From: Chrysemys picta bellii
Taxonomy: Eukaryota > Chordata > Testudines > Emydidae
DNA length: 64,000 bases
NCBI RefSeq assembly: GCF_011386835.1
Contig: NC_088796.1
Span: 89,201,468-89,265,467, forward strand
Reading direction: 5' to 3'
Position 1 is the stretch's first letter. Each line of letters opens with the position of its first letter. Below are positions 48,601-60,600 of the stretch, piece after piece. Under the pieces are notes generated by a model that made no database searches, was not told the DNA's origin, and saw only the letters and a program-made list of their open reading frames with translations. A program made the translations under genes and the position numbers.

Positions 48601-51600
48601 CGTGTAAATATTCAGTTAGATGACTTCTAACCATTTCAAAAATCTTTAAAAAGACTTCAGGCTAATACTTAAATCCAAGTTTAGGAACAGTACATATTAA
48701 ATTACAGAGACTAAGTATTTTAAAGGACAGGTTTCAGAGTAGATTATTGAATCTATTTCCCCATGTTAAGTATCCTCACACCTTCTTGTCAACTGTCTAA
48801 AATGGGCCATCTTGATTATCACTACAAAAGTTTTTTTCTCCTGCTGATAATACCTCATCTTAATTAATTAGCCTCTTATAATTGGTATGGCTACTTCCAC
48901 CTTTTCATGTTCTTTCTATGCATATATATTTCTTACTATATGTTCCATTCTATGCATCTGATGAAGTGGGCTGTAGCCCACAAAAGCTTATGCTCAAATA
49001 AATTTGTTAGTCTCTAAGGTGCCTCAAGTACTCATGTTCTTTTATTTTAAAGGAGTCTCTTAAATTATTTTAAACTAGTATTTTTTTTAAATATTGACAA
49101 TGCTTCAAATGCAGTTAACTCACACGATTAACTAAAAAAAATTAATCATGATTTTAAAAAATTGCAATTAATCGCAGTTTTAATCACACTGTTTAACAAT
49201 AGAATACCAATAGAAACGTATTAAATATTTTTGGATGTTTTTCTACATTTTCAAATATATTGATTTCAATTACAATACAGAATACAAAGTGTACAGTGCT
49301 CACTTTATATTATTTTTTATTACAAATATTTGTACTGTAAAAATGATAACAAAAGATCGTATTTTTCAATTCACCTCATACAAGTACTGTAGTACAATCT
49401 CTTTATCATGAAAGTGCAATTTATAAATATAGATTTTTTTTTGTTACATAACTGAGCTCCAAAACAAAACAATGTAAAACTTTAGAGCTTACAAGTCCAC
49501 TCAGTCCTACTTTTTCTTCGGCCAGTCATTCAGACAAACAAGTTTGTTTACGTTTATGGGAGATAATGCTGCCCGCTTCTTATTTACAACGTACCTGAAA
49601 GTGAGAACAGGCATTCGCATGGCAATTTTGTAGCCATTATTGCAAGGTATTTATGCGCCAGATATGCTAAATATTCGTATGCCCCTTCATGCTTCCATGC
49701 TGACAACGCTCGTTAAAAAAAAGTGTGTTAACTAAATTTGTGACTGAACTCCTTGGGGAAGAATTGTATGTCTCCTGCTCATATATTTCATGTTATAGCA
49801 GTCTCGGATGATGACCCAGCATATGTTGTTCATTTTAAGAACACCTTCACCACAGATTTGACAAAATGCAAAGAAGGTACCAATGTGAGATTTCTAAAGA
49901 TAGCTACAGCACTCGACCCCAGGTTTAAGAATTTGAAGTGCCTTCCAAAATCTGAGAGGAACAAGGTGAGGAGAATGCTTTCAGAGGTCTTAAAAGATCA
50001 ACACTCCGATGCGGAAACTACAGAACCCGAACCACCAAAAAATTAAACCAACCTTCTGCTGGTGGCATCTGACTCAGATGATGAAAATGAACATGTCAGT
50101 CCACACTGCTTTGGATTGTTGAGCAAAACCTGTCATCAGCATGGCTGTGTCCACTCTGGAATGGTGGTTGAAGCATGAAGGGACATATGAATCTTTAGCA
50201 TCTGGCACGTAAATATCTTGTGATGCCAGCTACAACAGTGCCATGCAAATGCCTGTTCTTACTTTCAGATGACATTGTAAACAAGAAGCAGGCAGCATTC
50301 TCTCCTGAAAATGTACACAAACTTTTTTGGCTGAACAAGAAATAGGACTGAGTGGACTCGTAGGCTCTAAAGTTTTCCATTGTTTTATTTTTGAATGTAG
50401 TTATTTTTTGTACATCATTCTACACTTGTAAGTTCAACTTTAATGATAAAGAGATTTCACTACAGTACTTGTATTAGGTGAACTGAAAAATACTACTTTT
50501 GTTTTTTACAATGCAAATATTCGTTATAAAAATAAAGTGAGCACTGTATACTTTGTGTTGTAATTGAAATCAATATATTTGAAAATGTAGAAAACCTCCA
50601 AAGATATTTAAATAAATGGTATTCTACTATTTAACAGCGCAATTAATTGCACGATTAATTTTTTCATCTCTTGACAGCCTTAATGTCAAGCATTACAATT
50701 TTTAATAAGTAAAATCATGGATTATCATGTTAAGGAAGTGTATCGCTTTAAGGAATCGTGTAATTCAACCATTACACACAGAATTCTGAAAGAGATTCCT
50801 AAAGTGGTACTACATCCTATGAACAAAGTTCTGACCTTCTGTCAAACTAATAGCAAAGGTGGCGGGAAAACTGCTCTAGGAGTGCAGAGCATGAAGAGTA
50901 AAAATAAACATAAGTCTTCAAAAAAATTCATAGTTCAGTCGAGAAATGTATTACTGACAGAATTCTGATGAAAGCTTCAACCGAGTATTATTTTCTTCAA
51001 CAAAAATATTTTTGTTGGTTTTCACTTACAGATCAAATTGAATAGGTATTTAGTACTATTATTTAACTAAGATAAGATGTACAAAGTCATTAAAAGTGGG
51101 GAAAAAAGACCATGCAACAAATGGATACTCATAATTGCCACAATGTATAAGTACCTTAATGGGGAGAAAATCCCAGGCACTAAAAGGGCTCTTTAATCTA
51201 GTAGAGAAAGGCATAACAAGAACTAATGGCTTCAAGTTAAAGCCAAACAAATTCAAATGAGAAATAAGGCACACATTTTTAACAGTAAGGGTGATTAACT
51301 ACTGGAACAAACTCCCAAGGGAAGTGGTGGAATCTCCACCTATTGAAATCTATCTTCAAATCAAGAGTGGAGGTCTTTTTGGAAGATATGTGTTAGCCAA
51401 ACACAAGCTGTGGGGCTCAAAACAGGAGCAACAGTGAAATTTACTGGCCTGGTATATAGTAGGTCAGACTAGATTATCTAATGGTCCCTTCTGGCCTTAA
51501 AGAAAAATCTACTAAAATCAAATAGCAACAAATTAATTAGTTACTATAGTGTTTTCTTCAAATGCCTTAGTTTGAAAGTAAATTATGAAATGCCAACATA

Positions 51601-54600
51601 GAACCAGTTTTATTGCCCTTACTACCTCTGGTAGCCAAATTCATAGACTGGCATTAATAGTAGTACAGGTATTATAAAATTAAGAATTGTCTCACACCCT
51701 CAGTAAGATGTGGAATCGGGGCAGAAGAACAGTGAAGAGGCAAAATTTGCAGATGACACAAAATTACTCAAGATAGCTAAGTCCAAAGCTGACTGCAAAA
51801 AGTTACAAAGGGATCTCACTAAACTGGATGACTGGGCAACAAAATGGCAGATGAAATTCAATGTTGATAAGTGCAAAGTAATTCACATTGGAGAAAATAA
51901 TTCCAATTGTACAGACAATATGATGGGATCTAAATTAGCTCTTACCACCCACAAAATACCTTGGAGTCATCGTGGATAGTTCTCTGAAAACTTCTGCTCA
52001 ACGTGCAGTGGCAGTCAAAAGAGCTAACAAGGTTAGGAACCATTAGGAAAGGGATTGATAATAAAAACAGAAAATATAATGCACTACCCACAGCTTGAAT
52101 ACTTCATGCAGTTCTGGTCACCCCATCTCAAAAAAGATATTTGAATTGGAAAAAGTACAGAGATGGGCAATGAAAATGATTAAGAGCATGGAACAGCTTC
52201 CATAGAAGGAGAGATTAACAAGACTGGGACTGGTCATCTTAGAAAAGATGCAGGGACAGGATAGGTCTATAAAGTCATGAATGGTATGGAGAAAGTGAAT
52301 AGCTAAGTGTTATTTACCCCTGCATATAACACAAGTAGTAGTGGCTACCTAATGTACTTAATAGGCAGTAAGAAGACAAAAGAAAGTACTTTACACAATG
52401 CACAGTCAACCTGTGAAACTCATTGCCAGGGATGCAGTGAAGGCCAAAAGGTTCAAAAAAGGATTAGGTAAATTCATGGAGGATAGGTCCATCAATGACT
52501 ATTAGCTAAGAGTGTCAGTGATGCAACCCCATGTTCCCAGTGTCCCTAAACCACCAACTGCCAACTTTTTATAAACACTCTGTAGGGGATTTGACTTTCC
52601 CTTACCAGATGTGAGTAGTATGCAGTCCTTTGAAGAGTAACAGTACAGTATGTACTATACATTAGAATTCATTTTCAACTGAGTTAAAAAAAAATAGCAT
52701 TAAAATGTCAGTTTAAGACACGAGTGCTTTATTGGTCCATTACACACAAGCCATTTAAAACATTTTTCTTTCCTTTTAGCCATCTCCTCCTATGGAAAGA
52801 AGTTCAAAGTGGAAGGAGTATAATAGAAAAAGCATGCATATTGTTTCTGCACATTGCAATCTTACTTTTTCACTAAAATAAGTTGTCCAATAAAAGATAC
52901 TACCTCACCCACATTGTCTCTCTTTTTCACTAAAAACAGAAGGTACTGCTCTGAATATAGATAAGGGATACATTTGGAGTAAGATGTTGTTTTTAAAATA
53001 GTCACTTTTCAGACAGCAACTTTAAAATGATCTCCCAACTCAATGTGTCTAAATGTGAAAAATATCTAATGAGATTAGCATTGTTGGAAGGGAAGAGAAT
53101 ATAAACCAGAAGCAGGTAGTGTTTTTTCCTTTGAAATCTATGCTGGCTGCCAGTCAGCATTGCTTCTCATGTGGCTAAACCACTTTCACTAAAGATGGTC
53201 TATTAGAACAAGCTAAATAAGTAGCCAAGTAGTGATCTGAACAGTGCATTAGTGAATACACTGTAGAGAACAAACATGGGAGAAGGGACGAGATGACCCA
53301 ATAGTCCTCCCCCCCCCCATCTCTAATTTTTATGATGCAGTGAGACTAAATATTTTGTGCAGTCAGTCTGGGATGAGAGACTTGTTCTAAATCCTAGTTT
53401 AAACATTGGTCTAACACTGTTCTATACATTTACAGGCTGGCTTTGTGGGAACATTCCCGCCCCTACACCCTCCAAAGCTTTCAATAATATGAACTCTTAC
53501 CAATATATGTAATAATACTCATGCATACTGTAAAGTTCCAATTCAAAGCCACTCAGAAGATACTGTATCATGATGCGGAGATTATGGTAGAGGACCCAGG
53601 TCCCCAAACAAGCCAGATGTTGCCTTTGGGGTTCCTGTTTCAGCAGCATGCTGTGAAGTGCTGCATCTACTTTCTCTGCCTACCAGAAAAAGACACAGCA
53701 AACTGTTCAGTAAAAATAGCACAGCTATAGGAAAGTGAGAACATACTGAGAAACAATATTCATGGTTTTGCCACAATTAAAACCCTCACAGAATTCTAAA
53801 TGAAAATATGGTCAATAAATCCATATTACATATTAACAAAGGAAATCAGTTTTCACAGAACATGACTTCAAAAAGCACATAACTCTGGGTTATGTAATTT
53901 ACTCACTGTCTGGGGTAGAAGAAAAAAAAAACACATTTTTCTATACTACACTGCCCTATTTACTGACAAAGGATTTAATTTTATTGACAGTTTTAATTAT
54001 TGAATAATCAGATTTACTAACATTTGGCAAACCAGCATGAGTATTGTAGCCACATACTATGTGCAGCTGTGACCAGGAGCAACAGCTTTTTATGGTTACA
54101 ATATCATAGAGGTAATTGACAATATTTTTGGGAACTTCCACAACACCAAATTGTAAAGAAATCACTAGAATATGACTCCGGATGAGAACTAGCATGTAAA
54201 ATAATACAAAAATAAAGAATCTTCTATTGTTTTTATTTTGGGCTAAATGTCTGAAGTTTCAATTTTTTTTTTTTAAATACTACAATTGAGAGAGCCTCCA
54301 TAGTCCTAAACAAAAGAACAACAACAACAAACTGTTTACTCAGGAAGAAACACCTCAAGAGCAATGCTGACAAACCCCTCTACTAAACACCCATATGGAA
54401 CACCGACCCACCACAAAGGCAAAAAAAATCTTCCTATTCCACACTCCTCTGCTCTGTCCCTTAACATGCAAAGCCTGGAAAAGTAGTGTTTTTCATTATC
54501 TCTTAAAAAAATAAATCCATCTCCTACAAGTGAAACACAACCTCTCACCATGGTCAAATGATCCTCCAATTTGGAAACAGTTTCATAGATGAGTTGAGTA

Positions 54601-57600
54601 TGTGTTCTTTAATGTTGGATGACAGGGAGGTAAATGTAAGTTCTATGTATTTTATAAATTTTACACTTAAAAAAATCAGGTTTGTTACACAAATTTACAA
54701 TTAATATTTTATACATTCATTTTGTACAGATGCAATTTCATCTGCCTGCTGGCCTCCTGGCTGGTACATTACCTCATCCTGCAGAGTGGCAAATTCCTCA
54801 AGAATATGACCCAGTTTATCTCTCTGGCGAGCCCTATTGTGTCCATGGATTTGAATCAGACTACAGAATGGCTGAAATACAAGAACTACTGATGAATTTT
54901 AAACCTAAAGTTATCCCACATAATATATTTTTATTTACAGATTGAGCCCCAGTAAGTATGCAACCAAGCAGGATGTGTGAAAGGACTCATGCCTAAATAC
55001 ATTGTCTTAGATTTTCACATTATGCTGAATTTTTCAATACATGAAGCTCTTCAAACACAGATACTAAACAGTCATCTCCAAACTGGATAGAAGGATAAAT
55101 ATTTACACTTTTTGAAATACAATATGCGTTTGCTGGGTTACATGAAATTACTTCCCATTACTAGAGATCTATACCCATTTTATAAATTACTACAAAACCT
55201 GTCCCCCATACGATGGTCCTGGGATTGCAAATTGCAACAGTTATGTTTGTTTTCAAAAGGTTAAGAATTTAGGAATCCATGTTTAAAAATTCTGGCCTCA
55301 AGTTAGGTATCTCAATCTCATTTTCAAAGGTGCTGAATTCCTTTGACAGTGCCTAAATATGTATTAAAGGTCTTCGTAAGACAATTGACACTTACCCGAA
55401 CACAATGGGTCACAAAGGAATCAATGTAGTCCTTAGCCTGATGGTTGTTATATAGACAACATCTATAAGGAAATATCCAGAGTGATATCAAGTGAAACTA
55501 CGATTGCTCTAAATACTGACTGTTACCCAATTAAGTGGGGAGATTCTGACTTTAGCCATGTTAGAAAAAAAGAGGGCAGCCAGTACTACCGAGGTCATAA
55601 GAACCTAATAATGACCATCATATTGGTCAGACCAATGGTCCATCTAGTCCAGTATCTTGTCTTCTGACAGTGGCTGGTGCCAGATGCTAGAGGGAATGAG
55701 CAAAACAGGGCAATTTATTGAGTGATCCACATCCCCTGAAATCCTGTCCCCAGCTTCTAGCAGTCAGAGGTTTCTAGCCTGTCAGTGGTTTTCCAACTAC
55801 AGTAATTCCTCGCTTAACGTTGTAGTTATGTTCCTGAAAAATGCAACTTTAAGCTAAACGATGTTAAGCGAATCCAATTTCCCCATAAGAATTAATGTAA
55901 AAGGGGAGGGGTTAGATTTCAAGAAATTCTTTTCACCAGACAAAAAAACTATATTACACACACACAGTATTAGTTTTAAACAAACAATTTAATACTGTAC
56001 ATAGTAATGATGATTGTGAAGCTTGGTTGAGGTGGTGAAGTTAGAGAGTGGAAGAGGTTGGGATATTTCCTAGGGAATGCATTACTGCTAAATGATGAAC
56101 TAGCATTCGGCTGAGCCCTCAAGGGTTAACACACTGTTGTTAATGTAGCCTCACATTCTACAAGGCAGCACGAATGGAGAGAGGGGAGACAGCATGGCAG
56201 ACAGAGACGGACACACACTGTGTGTGTGGGAGAGAGATGCGCATTGCCCCTTTAAGTATGCTTGCCCCCCCCCCCCAGTACATTGCCTTTAAAAATATCA
56301 GGAAGTTGAGACAGCAGCTGCAGCCAGCAAGCTCTCTCTCTCCTGATCCCTGTCCTGTCTCCACCCTGCTCTATATGGAGAGGGGATAAGGGGCTGGGGG
56401 GGTGGGCAGGAATAGGGGGAGGGGGACACCCTGACATTAGCCCCCCTCTTCCCCGCTCCCCTGCACAACAAGCAGGAGCTCCAAGGCAGAGGGCAGGAGC
56501 AGCACATGACTGTGGGGGGAGGGACAGCTGAAGGGAACTTAGGGGAGCAGGGAGCTGATAGGGGGGCTGCCGGTCCATCCTGGTTCCAAGCCCCCACCAG
56601 CTAGCTGCTCCTGCTGGGGAAATGGCCTTGGAGCATGGGGGCTTGTCCCTGCCCCCACGCCCAGCACTCCTGCCGGGGAGCGGGGTCGGAGCATGGGAGC
56701 TTCCCCACTTTCCAGCAGGAGCGCCGGGCAGGCACAGCAGGGCAAGCCCCCACTCCCCGACCCCACTCCCCAGCAGGAGTGCTGGGCGGGTGGAACACTA
56801 TCATTTTTCTGGGGGCCCCCCATTTGGCCGGGGCCTTTGAGCACTGGCCCCGTTGGCGAAGTGGCTAATCTGCCACTGTAACCACCACTGACATGTTTAA
56901 GTGACTTCTTCAAACACAAACATTAAGAGTCTCTGCTTATAGAAAAACACATAATCAGTTGTAACTAACTGAACTGGGGTTTTGATTCTTGTTTTTAAAC
57001 AGAAAGGCATGTGAAATATTTTGTACTGATGCTTAAATAGACAGAACCCAGGCTGCTCTACTTACTTAGGAGAAAGTACTGGAGGACTGACAAAAGATCT
57101 TAATGCATCTTTCACCATATCTTGTATGAGATGCGTTCCAAACACCTTCTTGTTATCCACAAGGAATGTAGTCTGGAAGGAAAAGATTTTTTTGAAGTTA
57201 ATCATCTATTTTTAGAAATATACTTTTTTTTAAAATAGTTGATTTATAAAGTAACTACAGTAGTTAAATTATTTCAGAAATCTTATGAGAAATACACTGT
57301 TAAACAAAAAGTTAAATGGTTTGGTAGGCGAGAGACCCAAAAGAGTGGGGCATGTAGGGAGTCCTCATCCCTGGGGCAACAGGGGCAGTGAGCACTGCTC
57401 ACCTCACACTGAGCTTACAATCATGGAGGCCCAGCATGCAAACTGATTATACAGCTGCGCTAATAACAGAGTTGTCCTCTGTTCTGAAAGTTTGGGGAGT
57501 GGGGAGGATCCTTTGGGGAGTGGCAGAGAAGAGGCTAAGCAGTGCCCCAGAAGGCAGGAGAAAATGCAGACAATAGGGGAGGTGTGGAAAAGAAACTTGC

Positions 57601-60600
57601 CTTGCGATGACTTCTATTAGCTGTATTTTCTTTTGCCTCTGATGCCACTGCCTGGTTCCCATTTTACTTTCTCCTCCATGACCACAGCATCCCCTTCCTG
57701 CAGAACTCTTAAAGTGCATGTGAAGCAGGGTCTGCTGGTAGGCACCTTAGGAGCTCCACAACTGAGGAACTTGCCTCTTAGAAAGGCAGAATCTCAGCTG
57801 ACGTAAAGTGCAAGTGCAGTTATGACTTGAATGGAGCTATGACACTATGCAACAACCCAGCTCTATAAGAAGAAGGTGTCTGCTTCAATGCAGTTTAGGA
57901 GTTTTGCAAGTTACAGGCGCCTCTTGCAAGCCTCCCCAGCTGCTCACATTTGCTTTGGTCTGTAATAGCTGTCTTGCCTCCTTTCAGCCACGCCCCTAAC
58001 CGGGGGTCATTGTTGCATATGTTCGCTGATGTGTCACACAGTAAATGGGGCCCTGCTAACAATGCTCCTTACCTACCCAGAGATTAGGCAAGGAGTAATG
58101 TTTCATTTGGGTCTACATTAGTGCCACTGTGAGGTAAACCTTCCTTCTCTTTTCCCTGGCCCAGCTTGACATTTAGGGCTAGCTGAAATTCTCAAACTGT
58201 TTTTCTAACAAAAACATGGCTTTTTGACCAAAATGAAAAATTTTAATTTTGGTCAAAATCTTCCTGATGAAAAACCAAAAACTGAAAAACATTTTTAGTA
58301 ATTTGTGTGTCTTTAGTTAAAAAATAATCATTTTTTGTTTTCTTGAGAACAGATTATTTTAAGTCTAATAAGTTTTGTTTTTTTCAATCAGAGTTTTGTA
58401 GGTTTTTGGTTTTTTATTTAAAAACCAAAATATTCAGTGGAAAATTTAAAAAACAGCATTTCACAATTTCCCACAAAAAAACCCAAAACCAACATTTTTT
58501 TCCATGAGCTCCAGGATCAAAGATAATCAAGTTTTGACATCTGGATATAGGTTGATTAGATAGCAAGTATGAAAAGTTGGAACCAAGTGTGGGTAATAGG
58601 TGTCCATATACGAAAAAGCCCCGAATATCAGGACTGTCCCTATAAAATCGGGACATCTGGTCACCCTATCTGGATACCCCTTTTCAAAGCAAAGCCTGCT
58701 GTAAGAAGGTATTTTCCTCTGGGTCAATAAAGCTTACAATATTATTTCAGGGAACACCGAGGAGTGAAAAGGCTACAAATATTCAGTTCTTTCCCAACCT
58801 TCAGCTACTGATGTAGCAGTAGGAATATGCTATGGATGAAATTCAGCCATGGGGTGGAAGATGAGCACGAGGCTCTCTACACTAATTAAATCCCACATTG
58901 AGACTGCACAGGGAAGATGCAGGTGGAGATGCTTTACAAGAGTATCTGCACTCTCCTGGCTTACTGCAAGGGAAGTGGATTTAACTCTGTGTTTATACCA
59001 TCTTCACAACACATTTGCTCAAGTTAATCAACAATAAATAAAAACAAATACTGTATTTAGACTGTCAGCTATTCAAAATAAAAAACATTTGATACAAAAA
59101 ATCTGAAGAGTTCAATTTTTTGTTTTACATCTTTCATACTAATGATTGTGTTGATATCAACTATATAATTTGAACATTTAAAAACAACAATACTGTAAGT
59201 GATTATTTTATTCTAGTGTGGTTATAAAAATGTAATAGACATTTCATTATAAATTAGGACTTGCCTGTAAGAGAGATCTTGAGAGAACACAAGGCGATTG
59301 CTCGCTAAATTCACAGAAAAAATCCTAATTTACATTTAGGATGGAAAGAGAAGCAAGGTTAATATACCAGTTTGAAATGTATGAAAAAGAATTAAATCTT
59401 TAATATGAAATAAAAGTGTGAATAAGCTTAAACAATACATTTTGCAGTTGATATATGATTTTGTCTCAAAATACAAAAGTTGTTGAAATCCTAAATCTTA
59501 TTGAATAAAACTAGAAGATTATTAAAATTCCTTCCAACTACCAACAGTATGATAAAATTATAAAAAAAGAGGCAGTATCAAACTGTTACGGTCATCTCCA
59601 ACTTGAGTTGTGTAAATGACAGGATAGGACTAACTATTCAACTAATATTAACTGTTTTATGAAAATGATGAGTTTATTAGCATTACAGACAGCATGTCTA
59701 ATACAAAGAGTTGTTATAATGTTAAAAAGATCTTTGTTCTCTTTCTTGGAACTCTGCCCGGTGCAACCATACCTCTTTTGTAATTCAATGAAATGTTAGG
59801 TTTGAATGTTTGGTCTACATTTTTATTTTCTATCTTAACTTTTATAGGCCCTAATTTGGGAAAGCCTCTGTTAAGCAGGAAAGAACTTATGCTTAAAGTT
59901 AAACATGTTTTTGCGAGTCTCTGAATAGGGATGGAGTTAACCATGGAGTTAAGTGTTTCTTTTAAATCTATGCCATAACTCGGGGTGGAATATTGGTTAT
60001 CAGAATTCTAAAAATTGTATTAACTCACTCACTGCTAGCAAGAAATAAAAAAGCAGAAGAAAAATCAATATCCTCTGCAATACTGTAAGGCAGGGGTGTG
60101 CAAACTACGGCCAGTGGGCCACATCCAGCCCCCCAGAACTTTTAATCCGGCCTCAAGCTCCTGCCGGGGAGTGGGGTCGGTGGCTTGCCCCGCTCCGTGC
60201 ATGCTGTGGCTCTGCACAGCTCCTGGGAAGCAGCTGGCATGTGCCGCCATCCCCCTCCCCCCCCCACCCCAGCTCCTATGCATAGGGGAAAACAGGGGGT
60301 GCCACATGCTGCTCCTGCACCAAGCCCGCCCCCCGCAGCTCCCATTGGCCATGGTTCCCGGCCAATGGGAGCTGTGGGGGCAGTGCCTGTGGACAGGACA
60401 GTGCACAGTGCCGCCTGGCCACATCTCCGCATAAGGGGGGGGGGGGGAGGAGATGGACATGCCGCTGCTTCTGGGAGATGCTTGAGATAAGCATTGCCCA
60501 GAGCCTGCACCCTTGTGCCCCCCCAACCTCCTGCCCCAGCCCTGATCTCCCTCCCGCCCTCCGAACCCCTCGATCCCAGTCTGGAGCCCCCTCTTGTACC

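Noticed and set aside
56158..56919. Open frames near the GC-rich block
   Set aside because: Compositional, inside a composite MITE region. No homology recognised.
59263..59264. Assembly error explaining the GC donor
   Set aside because: Cannot be excluded, but the flanking bases match the GC-AG donor consensus (CAG then GCAAGT). Kept as a finding.
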